A stretch of DNA of 64,000 bases from Pagrus major (GCF_040436345.1 NC_133227.1:20334671-20398670); one strand, 5' to 3'. Numbered from the stretch's first letter, positions 1-35,324 are shown. Notes: a model not told the origin generated them from the letters alone. Numbers and translations: made by a program.

Positions 1-997
1 TTTTCAGGTAGCAGACAGTGATCACGCTCACTGAAGTTAAAATAAAATAATGCACTGTATAAAATTCAAGATGCTTCATCAGCTTAATCGTCAGAAGTGA
101 TGAGGCCTCTTGGATAAATGACTTATCTTCAACTCAACGGCTACTGTCCAGTGCCTTGAATTCAACAATGTATCCAGAAGCATGTTTGACCTAACATTAA
201 TCCCAAGTTGTCCAAATTTAGACAAACTTTAAAGGTCAGGTCTGGGCTGTTCCTTGATTCATCTTTGTTTATTTAGTGTTATTTTTATGTATCCGGGCTG
301 ATCCGCGCCAGATGTGCTGTTACACAGAAACATCTGGAAAGGCGCCGCTAGAAACTGTCTGGGAAAGGGCATTTACTTTAAAAAAAAAAACTTGACAGGC
401 GTTTGGATGAACCATCTGTCTGTCATCGTCCATCGTTTTGAAGCCAAAAAAAGCTCGACTTCCCAGGTATGAAAATACCCAAATCTACCGCGTTGTGTGG
501 CCCGTAGAGCACATGCACTAGAGACTTCCGCCAGCCTGGCCAGCTAAGTTTCAGTTTAGCGCCTGGCTAACTTAAATGGAGATAAAACAATTTAATCGTG
601 CAACTCCTCTAGAGTTTTCAAATTATATTGGACCGAATGGCTCAAATTCTGATAGTGAAACGAGTCATTTTGCAAAGGTTGTGACACTCAAAAAGATTTA
701 CCATTTTACAGCCGCCTCTTTCACAATGTAAGCTTATGGCAAAAAGTATTTTTGGGCCACAGTGCATCACGTGACGTTGTAATTACAAGGTTTGGCCACT
801 CACAAAAACTGGCTAAAAACTCTTCCTGGGGGTTCGGTTGTTATATTTTCTTTTGGAGGGATCTAGCCATTTTAATAAATAATGATAGACTGTTTTTTCA
901 TTTGAAACAAAAACAGGAACATTTTTGTCCCCCCTCTTTATAAGTTAACTGTCTCAAACTGAATCAAGCTTTATATTTATGAAAAAACATGTTTGTA

Positions 998-1054
998 TTG
1001 TATGCATAGCTAATATGAAGATACCTTGTCCCTTGTATGCATAGCTAATATGAA
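998..1054. repeat. Short direct repeat, two 22-bp copies
   Basis: The same 22 bases (starting TTGTATGCATAGC) occur at 998-1019 and 1033-1054, 35 bases apart. A partial third copy of the AGCTAAT part follows near 1070. This looks like a local slippage duplication and has no evident function. Confidence 0.7.
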
Positions 1055-2860
1055 TATGAATGAAATGAATATAGCTAATGTGAAGTTCGAATACGATTTG
1101 ACAGTTTATTCACTCAAAGCAAACAAGATTTCCAATCCTACTGTGTGACCACAGAATGGCTTACAGACCCTTTTCACACTGTGTCATGGTGGGATAAGCA
1201 CAGCTGCAGCTTATTAGCTAAATAATGGGTCCGTGTGACTCAGGTGTGCTAATGTGCAAGCACTGGCAATAGAAACTTCTATTGTTAGGCAAATATTGAT
1301 AATTGGCTCTCTAAATCAGCATAACCATGATTCATTTTATTAGTTGCAGCTAATAAAAGTTGCAGCTGCCCATTATAAAGTCTAAGTGGATTTTTGATTG
1401 CATTGTTATTAATTGTATATAGCACACACACAGTAATGTACAGAGAAAGCAAAAGAAAGATAGAACGGCAAACAGAGACACAAACAGAGAGGATACTTAA
1501 ATGACCTCATTACAGCCATTCACAACCAGGACCTGCACATTAATTATTTCCCTCCACCTCCTTAACATTTCACTTGCTTATATCCACCAAACTCTGTGCC
1601 TCTCCGCCTTCTCATAATTGACTTGTTCAAAATCAATAGCATCCACTTGTCTTCATGATTACAAAGTCACCGCGAGTAGAAACACGCCCAAGGGCACAGA
1701 AGCAAGCGTGCTAGCTTTTCTCTCCGACAAGCAGTTGCTTAGTAAGAAGTGTGTAATTGCTATTCAGAGCAAAACAAATGCTCCAACAAGAGCCCTTCAT
1801 TGATGAATTATGGATTTAGCTTTATTTGGGTGGAAAGGACATCTTTGAAGTATACTGATGGAATATGGATGTGTTGGATATGATGAATGGGTAGAAATTG
1901 GCATGCATGACATCGTTTGACATCATTTGATACTCGGTGTCAATAAATACGGACTGTCCAAGTGTTGTCTGACAACGTCTGAAGTCAAAAGTGTTCGAAA
2001 AGTGTTACAAACAGCCACACTATAGAGAGGGACAAGACACAATACATTTTATGATCACACAGTCACAGAAATAATTGTTAATAATAAAACAAAGAGGTTG
2101 AGAGAGAAGTTTAGAAATAGGCTTACTCTCTCACCTCTGCACACCGGCATGTTGCCTGAAGTGGGTGGGACTGTCTGTTTTGAAGTCACATAATTTCAAA
2201 AATGAGCACAGGGTGTTCCAGATTTTTATAAAAATGAAATTATCATTATCACATTAGCCAGCAACGTGCACTGTCTTTGTTGATGAAAGCATATTAAGCT
2301 AAGGGCAGTCTGGATGTATCCTGCCTTGATCTTACATAACATTTAATACTGTCATCGGACATGTCCTTGGCTGCCTTTTTGACCCAAAGTGAATGACTAA
2401 AAGTGTAGCCAGACATGAAGACAGAGCGCAGGGTTATATTGAAGTGCACACTGAGAGTGGTTAAAAAACTGCCTGGTAGGGCCAAGGGAATATTTCTGTT
2501 CATATTATCTGATGGGAGTAAAGTGAGGTCATGAAAAGTGTGCAAAGGAGGGAAAGACACCACAGAGACTCACAGCAGAGTGACTCACCTCTCAGTGTCC
2601 AAAATGATTGTTGTGTTTATCTCAGCGATCTCCAGCTTCTAGCAAGGTTTGTGAGCCAACAGTATGGCGCCGTCGGTATCAGGTAGTATCTGTGTCAGCA
2701 ATCAACAGTCTTGGTCGTTGCCAGTTTGTGGAAACATTTTTAATAATGGCTGAGTTCTACAGTACGCGCCCATCATACTGTACTGCTTTCATGTTAGCCA
2801 CCTAGCATTAGCAATGTTAATGGTAGCAACTTTAGCTAGTGCAACAAACTGGCAACCAAT

Positions 2861-2957
2861 AGGGGGCAGATGATTTGGACAACAGTTGTGTTGTACGTGA
2901 TTTCAGTCCACGCCGTTCACGCCACGGCACCGTGGTTGTTCAAAACATCTGCCCCCT
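2861..2957. repeat. Compact imperfect inverted repeat
   Basis: The left arm (AGGGGGCAGATG, 2861-2872, continuing through a TTTGGACAAC-like stretch) is the near-reverse-complement of the right arm ending CATCTGCCCCCT at 2957. Arms of about 22-24 bases flank a loop of about 50 bases. The structure could be a tiny MITE or a decayed hairpin. No target-site duplication is obvious. Confidence 0.6.
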
Positions 2958-2984
2958 CAAGATTTTTGCCCCTTTGTGTATTAG

Positions 2985-3165
2985 TGAAAGTTGCTAATGC
3001 TAGCTAATGTTGCTAACTCTTAGCTAGCTAGTTTTATTTATTTTTATTTAAATGTTGCTAATGTTAACCAACATTGCTAACGGCAGCTAGCAAATGTTGC
3101 CGTTGCTAACACTAGCTAGCATTACCGTTGCTAACCGTAGCTAACATTACTGTTGCTAATGCCAG
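2985..3165. repeat. Degenerate GCTAAC/TAGC-rich repeat
   Basis: GTTGCTAAC, GCTAGCTAA and TAGCTAGC words recur many times with varied spacing. Inverted versions lie just to the left, at 2795-2845. It is low-complexity, tandem-like DNA with no coding character. Confidence 0.65.
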
Positions 3166-4971
3166 CCCTTCTTACATTTTTTTTTACCCACAAACTGGCA
3201 ACTACCAACACTGTTATACTTTTGTTGTACAAACGATGTTATACTATTGGCTGTCAAACATTGCTGGAAGGTCAGAATTCTGACAGACATAAACAAAATA
3301 ATTCTGAACCCGACAAACATTTCAAAATTATTGATTCACCATGATAATAATGTTTTATTTATTACTTTTATTCTGAGGTTATTTGATCATAAGCAATATG
3401 TTCCTGTTCTTTTTTTAAATAAATTATCCCTGAAATAATAAACTGAAACCTATCAAGTGACTTTCAGAGAAATCAGCCTCCTCCAATGAAAGTCAAACTC
3501 ATTTTGACAAATCCTGACTGCGTGGGAGCGGTGCTGTGTTTGATGAGCACAAGCAGCAGGACTTTAAAAATCGCGAAGGAAGAAAAGAATGTTGAAGACA
3601 TTCCAGTGCTCGTACCTTAAAGCCCTGAGCACATCATAAATGTGAAGTCAAAGAGATGACAGTGTCACTCTGACAGAGTAACAACTCCTCATAAAAGCAC
3701 TGTAGATAGCTTGCTGGGAGATGAGTCATACACGGATGCATGTGTGCTTTTTTTAACAGGCGTTGCACCAAATAGGTTAAGTTGAAACGCTGTGATTCTT
3801 TTTTTGAGTTCACGTGAAGTTAAAAGGATTCCAGCCATATCGTCCTGCGTTGTAACTTAGAAGATGGATGTAAAAAGAAGCAGCAGAGAAAGCAGGACTG
3901 AGGGTGGCAAGAAGAGGACAAGTCACTACACATTGAATGATGGGGAGATGAGGGGGAAATGTTGCTTTTCAGAACTCTGTCTGTCTCTATTTTTGGCTCA
4001 GAACCATCTTAAGGCCACTGGCCAAAATGGGCCCTCCTCATAGTACTCAGTGGGGTAGAAACTAAGTCCGGCAATTTGCTGAATAAGAAAAGGTTGTTTC
4101 CGCCTGAAAAAAATCACTTTAACGCGTTATTGTTGTTGGTTTCTTTGCCGTGAAATGTCCAATTTGGCGCAAAACGTTTTAATATAATTCCGATACGCCA
4201 CCAAATCAGCGAGCTTTTTATTCTTCTTTCATATCAGCTCTCTTACTTGCAGGATGTTTTCCAGTGAGTGGGCACCGCGAGGCTGATTTGCCATCCAAAC
4301 AGTGCCTCGAGACTATTAAATAAAATATCGGCGCTGCAATTTTTGTGAAAGGAATTTTATAAAATGTCAAAAAAAAAAAAAAAAAGCCCCAGACAGTTCA
4401 GTGAAAGGTAATTCTGTCAGTTCTGCTTCTGTGTCTTCGACTGACGGCTGCTGTTGACTGTCAGGCCAGAACATCTCATTTATTTATTAAGAAGGAAAAT
4501 ATAGCTTTTTATAACAACCTCTTTCTCTGCTGCTTCTTTAATGTTACGGTATATCTATATTGTTTCCCTTCTGACTTGTTTCCCTTGTGCCCCCTCGTTT
4601 CCCCCCATTTCCTCGACCCTGTTATCTGATGATAAGCAGGAGAGAACCAGCTGTTCCCTCGTTCACCCATGTGATTATCAATAACACCAAGTAAACCAAT
4701 TCCATTAGCCATTTAGACAGCGAGGATGACCGTGGGCATGTTGGATTAGGCTTTCACACTCAAACACATACACATAAATAACACACACATACACATATAC
4801 CTCCAGTGGCTCAACACAAGACACAAGGTCGTGGCATTTTCATGTCAGGACAGGATGAAAATAGAAAAAGGGCCATGAGCTGGACAGACTGAGGCACAAT
4901 GAGTCAGTGGGCTGATAACACAGACAGACTGAATCAGTGGGCTGAAAGCAGAAGACGGTTCGTGGGAGTTA

Positions 4972-4994
4972 GTGTGTGTGTGTGTGTGTGTGTG
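4972..4994 (+). repeat. (GT)n microsatellite
   Basis: About eleven uninterrupted GT units in intergenic DNA. Confidence 0.9.
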
Positions 4995-6889
4995 TTGCTT
5001 GTAAGGGGGAGAACAGAGAGGAAGTCAGAGAGAAGATGTTCCCAGGTTTTTAGGGGGTTTGCTGCAGGTGGTGAACACCAGTCCGGCAGGTCCCCGTGGA
5101 CGTCCGCAAACTGTTCTTCAACCCCAAACACACAGGCTCAAAATAACTCCTGTCCCTTTATCTAAATTAGATTTATTCCCTCCCTCCCTGTCTCACACAC
5201 AAATAGACACACAGTTGCTCTGCTGTCTTGCAAGTTTTATGTCCTCACTCACGCCATCTGTTTTTAATTCAGTGTGTAGAAGAGCTCAGGAATAGTCCTT
5301 TTATTTGTAAATGTCAAACTTTCAAGATTCTTCTCTGACAAATTACACAAATATGTATTGTACAGTTTTTACATCTGGGATTGCAAACTAATGTAATTTA
5401 ATGGCCAACAGCCTCGCTGCGGCTGTCATAGCAATGCTCAGATACAGCACACAGAGGAGAGGAGGGAGATGGTGTAATCTGTGAGATTTGGCAGCAGCGG
5501 CTTTTCCACAGGGAAACACTGTCCTCTTGTGGTAAAGTTTTTGAGATGAGAGCTCATCAGTAATAAAAAGGCCTAATTGAATTATAACAGGTGTTCTTGG
5601 ACAGTGGAAACATATGCTTTATGTACATGTCAAATCAGAATCAAAACTAAATATAATTGAAGCCTGAGCAGTGACAATGTGCGCCCAACAGCCTCCCAGG
5701 ACAAAGGAAGTCTTAACCGTTGCCTAATCCTTAATGGATGAGGCTGAAGATATTCTATATTTTTCATACTGTCAACAAATCCAATGAATCCATTGAAAAG
5801 ACCAAACACAACAATAAATGTGTCCTTATCAAAGCATAGTATAGCTTTATACACTACTATATATTATTATTATATATTTTATTATACTATTACACATTAT
5901 ACACCAGAATGAAAAGCTAGCTGTATTAGGTCAAAGTCTAATATTGCTAAAATTAAAAACACATACACAAGCCATACTGTTGCACTGGGTGACATGTTTT
6001 TTATTTATTTTTTTTATTCTGATTAACACCTCGTTGCCGTAAATACTCACTAGAGCACCAAATGTGTATCAGTCCACTGCTGAAAATAGTCCCCAACAAA
6101 ATGCACTATATACTCCATTAGTATCCTCTGCTATGACTGCAGTACACAACAGGTTTAGGAAATTACTTAGCCTTTTTTCAAAATGTATTTCAACTATATA
6201 TTTGTGACCAATTTTAAATATTTGCGTCTTCATTAGGAACCAATGGGCTTGAGGCTGAGTGCCATAGTGTGTGCGTGTAAGTTGTAAAGCAGGCTATTGT
6301 GAAATGGACTGATGCATTGTTAGTTTTGGTATTTAAAAGGGGTTTGATGATAATAATACAATATAATGGAATAACTCCAGCTTTACACTGGAAGGTTATG
6401 TTTGGGGGTTTTATTCTCTCATTGTCTTAAATCACCCTCCTCAGTCATCCACTGCAGTAGCTGACAAAAAAATCACATTATCAGCTTGTTTGAAATGTCA
6501 GTCATTGAAGGGAGGGATAGTGTGCAAGTATTACAAGGGGATGAAGTATAAGAAAACCTTAGCAAAGGGAAAGAAAGAAGTGTAGAAGAGATTAACTTTG
6601 CCAGGAATAACTCACTGTTTGGAGTTTGCCAGTCACCACAGAAGAAGAGTGAACTGAGTCGACCCCTTGGTAAAAGAAATGGAATTAATAGAAGAAGTTA
6701 TAGTATATATTGGTAAATCATTTATTTGAATTTTTATTGAAATATATTAAATAATTGGTATCATTGTGTATGTGGATATTCATTGTCGACAACGCATTAA
6801 GCACTGATAAAAAGTAGAGTAGAGATAAAAAAAATCACGGTTTTTGAGTAGACATTACCGATCTATGCGTTCTCATTCTATGTCCACGT

Positions 6890-6994
6890 TCCTTGTCCCG
6901 GAAGTAAGAGGTCGCCGCTCTGACGTCACACTCCCAACAGCGCGAAAACTGTATGGCCACTTTTTTCATCCCTGAAGCATAACAACACGCTGAG
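6890..6994 (+). promoter_or_regulatory. rad50: Probable rad50 promoter
   Basis: This stretch is visibly richer in CpG than its surroundings. It holds an ETS-type motif CCGGAAGT (6898-6905), a full palindromic CRE TGACGTCA (6921-6928) and an E2F-like GCGCGAAAA (6940-6948) within 51 bases. There is no TATA box. These are seen directly. The set is typical of TATA-less, growth-regulated housekeeping promoters, which fits a DNA-repair gene. Assignment to rad50 is inferred: the site lies 2.1 kb upstream of the start codon, and the coding exon begins at a splice acceptor, so a non-coding first exon must lie upstream. It could also serve an unseen divergent transcript. Confidence 0.6.
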
Positions 6995-7168
6995 GTGAGC
7001 TGAATTTGTAACATATATACAGCTGGAAATAACTGCTACGAACGAAAGCGATACTTTTACTCCACAGAGGAGCTGTGTTTTGACCAGTGAGTCGCTAATT
7101 GTTAAATACGGCAACGTAGCGTGTAGTTAGCCGAACTGACGTTGTTAGCTAGCCTGCTGTGTTGACAG
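6950..7168 (+). other. rad50: Probable non-coding first exon of rad50
   Basis: The first coding exon has an acceptor (polypyrimidine tract then TTTCAG, ending at 9085) only nine bases before the ATG, so an upstream untranslated exon is needed. Two good donors follow the promoter: GAG|GTGAGC at 6995 and CAG|GTGAGT at 7169. The second matches the donor consensus best. The transcription start is not determined; I place it just after the E2F-like motif. Use of the first donor would shorten the exon to about 45 bases. Confidence 0.4.
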
Positions 7169-8307
7169 GTGAGTTAGCTGTGTGTCGTGTTAGCTTTCCA
7201 GACGCGTTTGAGCTGCATACTTCAGGTCATTCAACCTAATCACGTTAGGAAAGTAAACTGTGTTAGCTTGTTAAACATCAGGTCTCCGTGTTGTCCTAGA
7301 TTCATTCTTTAACTTGTAAGGAAAATAACTTTAGTCAAAGTTACTGTCTGTTAACGACAGCCTTTGCATTGGTTAATTAGCTAGCTCAGATTTTCTGGGA
7401 GGTTGTTACAGATGTGTGGTGTGTAAAGCTGAATGCTGCGTCTTTGTGTTTCGCTTTTACTCTGGGGACAGAAAGCAGACCTGTCCCAGGTGATCTGAGA
7501 GACCTGGACTGATACTAGCACATCTATATTAAAGCTGGCTGCTTGTTTGTTTGAGTGTATCAGAAATGTTTTTGCACATTTACATGAAAGTGCATAGCTG
7601 ACTTGCATGCACACAGATCCATCTAGTGCATAAAGCAGTTCAATGTTATCTTATGTATTTGTGTATATTTTTATATTATTGTTTTTTTTATTTTTCTGTT
7701 AGTCAGTTCCTATCTTGCACTGCTACTTTTTTGTTATTGTTTGCACTAGGAGTAGACTGATTATCAGTCAGGCCGTTATTCAGCATTTTTATGATTATCA
7801 GTATTGTTGCTTTTGTGTCCAGTTGCAGATAAAATAAATACATTTTAAAATGCAGTACTTCAGCTCTGATTCAGCAGCTTTTCTCTGTTAGTGGTCACAG
7901 TTCTGTGCTCTCAGTGAGCACAACACTATATGATGTCACGAGTAATAACCGATCAGCACTGAATAATCTGAATTTGCTTGCTGAATTTATCAAATAAATG
8001 AAGTGGACTGAAATTATTAAGTAGCAGAAAATGGAAATACCAAAGCAAATAACTATTAAATTGTGCATCGGTACAGTACTTGAGTTAACTGTAGTTGGTT
8101 ACAGTCCAGCACTGGTTATTCTCGACTTCGAGACTTAAGAATTTTTTATTTACTTGAAATGTAAATCAGTTCCAATTATCGGTTATCGGTCTCCTGGATT
8201 ACTAATAATCAGGGTCGGCCATGAAAAAAACACATGGGTTGCCCCCTAGTTTGCACACTTGCTGTGTCTAACTGAATTTCTCCTATGGGGGATCAATAAA
8301 GGTTAAA

Positions 8308-8480
8308 AGGGAGCTGCAGATCAGAAATGTATTTTGGCCCTAAACCATTCAGCTCTTAAAGAACCAAAAGCAGAGCATTAGTAAATTATTTGGCACACAG
8401 GAAGCCAGTGTAAAGATCTTATAATTAGAGTGATGTGATCCTCTCTGCTGGTCTTGTAGAGGCCTCTAGTTAGGTTAGGC
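8308..8480. repeat. Interspersed repeat remnant in rad50 5' intron
   Basis: The block with ACAGGAAGCCAGTGTAAAG and a following GTGATGTGATCCTCT-like stretch resembles a dispersed sequence seen in many teleost genomes. The family name is uncertain and the copy is diverged. It lies in the intron between the non-coding exon and the first coding exon of rad50. Confidence 0.5.
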
Positions 8481-9094
8481 ATGAAAATAAAATTGCCCAA
8501 CTGGCCACCTTCAGCTCAACAACCTGCCAGTGCCGACATATTCACACAGGGGTGTGTGTAGCACTCGCAGAGGAACCTACTCATAAACAACTTATTTTGG
8601 TTCTGTATTTTTTAACAACCACCAGCCTCGTTCCACAGGCTCTCTTTATCTTTTGGAGTCTAACAAATAAACAAAATAAACTCACAAACTGTCAGCAACG
8701 GAAATATTCTTACACCTAATTTTCTTATTAAACAGAAAATGCAGCTGTATACTATCACTGAACTGAGACGAGCTGTGCAAAATGTCTTTTTGATGCCACC
8801 GCAGTACTTGTTAATCTCAGGAATGATATGGTACGACCAATTTTGCTGAAAGACTTGTTAATGTAAGTTAGTAGCTGCAAAGTGCAAACAGACACCACCC
8901 AAATGCCGCACGCAGCAGATCAACTGATATCACCAGTAACCACGATAAGCTTGTTTGTCAGTGTTGCACCAGCTGAATTTTAAGATGACAATGCATATTA
9001 GAAGTCAGTATTCGTCTACTTTAGCAATATGTTCTTCAGTTGATCTCACTTTGAAATGCTCCTTCTCTTTCTCTTTCTCTTTCAGAAAGCAAAA

Positions 9095-31715
<22,621 letters not shown>

Positions 31716-32275
31716 GAGCACAAATGACTCTTTAAATCCTTCTGAAATGCACAGTCATCTTTCTGCTTGCATTGATTGTGGTTGGGCAAAGTCACTGTTC
31801 AGTTGGTTTAGTTTAAAAAACACCCTCAGTTTTGAAGCATGATGAAAATCCACTTTCAAGTCACTCCCTTTGTTAACTGGTTGGACAGTTAACTTTAGAC
31901 TGGCAAATATCCATAATGTAGTAACACTTTCAGTCTTTATCTACTCAACACAAAAGATAACTGTGTTTTTCTCCATTCAGCTGTTGTTTGAAGGTTCTTT
32001 GGATGACATCACAAATCAAAACCGTTAGAGACAAACTAACACTAAATGTTATGATCCTAATCAGAAGCATGAACAATTTCCACAGCTTTCTATATTGTCA
32101 TTTTGAAACTAGCACTGGTGTTTGTAGTCTTTACAAAGTGTTCAGTAGACAAGTGATGGCAATAGAAGGATCTGTTCTGCTTTGAAAAGAGGGTAATATT
32201 GCAGTTTGCAGTTGTATTTACATGTTTGACACTGAGAGCTCATACTGTTCTGAAATTAAAATTTCTTGTGAAGGA
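31716..32275 (+). other. rad50: rad50 3' UTR and poly(A) signal
   Basis: After the TGA at 31713-31715 the sequence is AT-rich and non-coding. ATTAAA at 32255-32260 is followed by a T/G-rich stretch, so it is the best poly(A) signal candidate. The end of rad50 would then lie about 230 bases upstream of the TATA box of the next gene. Confidence 0.5.
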
Positions 32276-32469
32276 CACAGCGGTCTCTCTTTCCTTCTTG
32301 AGATTTTTTTCTCTTGTGGGAAACCTACTAGTATCTATAGATGAGATTCACAGAATCCGAGCTCAGTTTGGGTGAATTTGCGCATCAACCACAGCTTAAT
32401 CAAACAAATCTTATCTCTAAAACGCACACTCAATGCATTTTTTTTTTTTTTTTTTTCGGTAATGAGGGG

Positions 32470-32545
32470 AAGAACGTGGCAAAGGCGTAGGCCAAGCAAG
32501 TATAAATCTCGTTTACTCAGCCAAGACTTCAGAACAAGCTGCCGG
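32470..32545 (+). promoter_or_regulatory. il4/13: Core promoter of il4/13 copy 1
   Basis: A TATA box, TATAAAT at 32501-32507, lies about 105 bases before the start codon. The flanks AAGGCGTAGGCCAAGCAAG and GACTTCAGAACAAGCTG match the promoter of copy 2 almost base for base. An 18-T run lies about 50 bases further upstream. Transcription probably starts about 30 bases after the TATA box, near 32531. Confidence 0.75.
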
Positions 32546-32606
32546 CTGACAATTGAAAAATCACTTCAAGAGCTTCCAGAGGTTGACAGCCAAACAAGCT
32601 TGTATC

Positions 32607-33735
32607 ATGAAGATGAGGATGCTTCTGCTGGTGTCGGCTGCAGTGCTGCTGGTCAGTCTAGCGGCTGCCAATCCTGCTCCCCAGAGGCTCAACGAAAACC
32701 TGAAGAGTATCATTGATCTGGCTGAAAAATTAAATAAAACGTTCAATCTGGTAAGAGCTCAACATTTAATTGCTGCATTACCTTATTAAAATATTTGACG
32801 TGATAATAAAAGCTGACTGAAGTGATTAATTATCTAATTTTTTGTCTTGTGTCACAGGCATTTTATGTGGAGGATGTGGAGGATCTGGTCCAAGGTACAA
32901 ACCAATGTGAGGTGAGAAGAATGTTTTGTCTTTGAAACCTCAATGCTTGTGGTTTATCTAGTGCAATATTCAAATTGCATGAGCTGCAATTTTTTGATAC
33001 CGGTGAAATGTGTCACAAATTACGATTTTAATTATAAATGATGCATTGTGTTTTTAGAGAGTCACCATTTTAAGATTTTTTTTTGAGTGAAAGATAAATG
33101 CAAAAGCTACCGATTCCCACTAAAATTGGGACTAATACTGCAATCACAGTATCTGTCAAAATAACGTTAATATACTTCTGACAAGCCAGCCCTAGTGCTG
33201 ACATTTGGCTAATGTACTGATGTTGTAGTTGGACTGTAAGAATAGCATTTTTTGGCGCAAGCTTGTGTTGGTCTTGTATCTGTTTTTGTACCAAACACAG
33301 TAACTGAAGAAGACAAATTGCCAGGGAAATGGTTTGTTTTCAAAGGCTTATATGTTGTTGCTTATGTCCCATACAGGATAAGTTCTTCTGCAAAGTGCAC
33401 GATATCCTGCATAAACACGAACACTTTGCCAAGGGAAAGGAAGCGAAGGAAGAGAAGGAACTTGTGAGGAACTTGGAAGCATTCATCAAAGGCAAAAATG
33501 TGAGTCTTCCTTCTGACATGAGGTCAAATCTGCGTTAGGACAGTTTAGAATACCACACACATATTGTACATTAATAAGGGAGTATGCTGAACCAGCATGA
33601 TTTCTTGTTTTTCAGACAAACTGCACAGAGTTGCTAATGGCAGTGACACCTGCAGCCGACACCAAACCGATTACCAATCTTGTAGGACACCTCACCAAAT
33701 GCATCCGCAACAGGAACTTCTTGGGCAACCGCTGA
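32607..33735 (+). CDS. il4/13: IL-4/IL-13-like cytokine, tandem copy 1
   Basis: This is a secreted four-helix cytokine of the fish IL-4/13 family, expected to signal through IL-4R alpha-type receptors and STAT6 in type-2 immunity. The four coding exons are 32607-32750, 32858-32911, 33377-33499 and 33616-33735. All introns are phase 0, as in mammalian IL4 and IL13, and the protein is 146 residues. Residues 1-21 form a signal peptide (MKMRMLLLVSAAVLLVSLAA). Sequons are N43-K-T and N109-C-T. It has four cysteines: 65, 71, 110 and 136. The ATG at 32607 is chosen because it starts directly with the signal peptide and aligns with copy 2. Evidence is exon architecture, position just after rad50 and cytokine size; primary sequence of this family evolves too fast to prove orthology by eye. 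Whether it is the A or B type of the fish literature is left open. Confidence 0.85.
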
Positions 33736-34350
33736 ACTCCTCCCAGACCTGCGACTCAGCTGTCAGTGGATCACTTGAGTCCTTGAAAGTTTTTTGTTTT
33801 GTTTTGTTTTTTCTAAAAGAATTACATTTTCAAAGATGGTGTTATTGACGAATGGAAAATTATTGGAGAATATAGATTGTATTTTATAAGTATGTTGTTT
33901 AACAGGTAAAATAAGTTTGTTTCTTTGTGTTATTGTTTTTATTTAGAAGAGATTAGAAAGATTGATTTGTATTGAGTTATATTCAAGCAAATTATTATCT
34001 GCAGCCCCTCAGCACGACGCACAGCCTGCTTAGTTCAATACTACAAACAGTACATCAATGTAATAAATGTTATTTTAACAGGTATTTACTTTTACCTGCC
34101 TGGTTATCTGGCAGTCACTGTTGCAACTTGATACATGGTTTGTGCTCAGGTCTTGGCTCAAACAACTGGACAGTGTTGTGACCCAGATCTGAGCACTGTC
34201 AAATACACCTTCATATTTATTTTTCCATTGTATTTAACATAAGTTAATAATTTAAGGCTGTTTTATATATTATAAAGACATATTTATTGCAATCCTGTCC
34301 TACAGCATTGAAGTATGTGTTTACAGAAAAATAAATCTCATTATCCATGA
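33736..34350 (+). other. il4/13: 3' UTR of il4/13 copy 1, AU-rich
   Basis: Several ATTTA pentamers occur (near 33940, 34083, 34217, 34281), as is usual in short-lived cytokine mRNAs. Poly(A) signal candidates are AATAAA at 34062-34067 and 34330-34335. The second lies in a stretch shared with the 3' end of copy 2 (CATATTTATTG, TACAGCATTGAA), so it is preferred. Confidence 0.65.
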
Positions 34351-34817
34351 GGACAGCGTGTGTGGAAATGATTTGTGCTGTACTGTACGGCATGTTAATC
34401 AGAATTTACAGAAATACACTCTCTATAACGTTTATTTGTATCTTTTGTGTTGATTTTTGATGATATACTTTTTGACTCATTCAGTGTTTCAGTGTACTTG
34501 CTTGGCTTTGACCTCTTGCAATGTAAGTAAATAAGTTTGAGTAACGCTGGGCAATAGTTGTAAACTATAGTGCCAAATTCATTTTAATTTTTGGTGTGTG
34601 CTGAGAATTGACCAATGTTTTATTTTTCTTCAATTTTTTTATTTCTATTAGCTGTACCATGATCTCATTGTATGCTCAGTGGCATTAAAGTGTTGTTGGT
34701 ACTCTCAAATGTAAATGTAAGATTGATTTCAGTATGGGAACCAAGCTGTGCAAGCTTAGAATTTCATAATGCCAAATTTTAAGAATATGAAAAACAGGCC
34801 AAATCCCTTTTCAGATT

Positions 34818-34880
34818 AAAATAGGTGAATATACTTTATTGATCCCATGAGCGAAATTATGTTACAGCAGTATTATCAAC
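34818..34880 (+). repeat. LINE-type repeat tail
   Basis: ATATACTTTATTGATCCCAT followed by GAGCGAAATTATGTTACAGC is a close match to a tail sequence dispersed widely in teleost genomes. Confidence 0.6.
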
Positions 34881-35324
34881 TCAAGAATTAGAAAATAAAA
34901 GATTTGACTAACATTATAGAAAAGAATATATAAGAATTTGTTGTATCACACAAAATATTTTGTTTATGTGCAACTTGTTTGCAGAGCAACTGACTTATAG
35001 ATATCTACTTGTACTACTTGCCTTGGATGTCAACACAACATTATTTACAGCACAAAAATTTTGACTTGAATCATGTTTCAACACTAATCCAAAAGGCTTG
35101 AACCCCGCAGACTCATGGTCAGTCCCACATCTCGTAAACCTGAAAACCATGTTTAAAATGGATCTTTAAAATGCCACGTGGCGATGCCTCGTCCTGCTCA
35201 GTAGTCTCCTGGATCCACACACTTTACATATATTATCATTTGTATCAGATATTCTGTCAATGTTAAAAGGTTTTTTCTCAATATGGCACGTTTTTCCTCA
35301 CTTGAATGGAGGGTCTCCAGCAGT

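Larger units (their letters stand above)
1..6890. other. Intergenic DNA, no supportable gene
   Basis: I see no exon chain, long conserved open frame or RNA gene here on either strand. The stretch is AT-rich and holds a short direct repeat near 1.0 kb, an inverted repeat and GCTAAC-rich DNA at 2.86-3.17 kb, a GT microsatellite near 4.98 kb and several A/T homopolymers. Open frames of 60-90 codons occur, but none resembles a known family or has paired splice sites. Distal regulatory elements or exons of an unrecognised gene cannot be excluded. Confidence 0.6.

Noticed and set aside
2294..2563. Open frame of 89 codons on the minus strand
   Set aside because: No domain, no homologous look, no promoter or splice context; within the length expected by chance.
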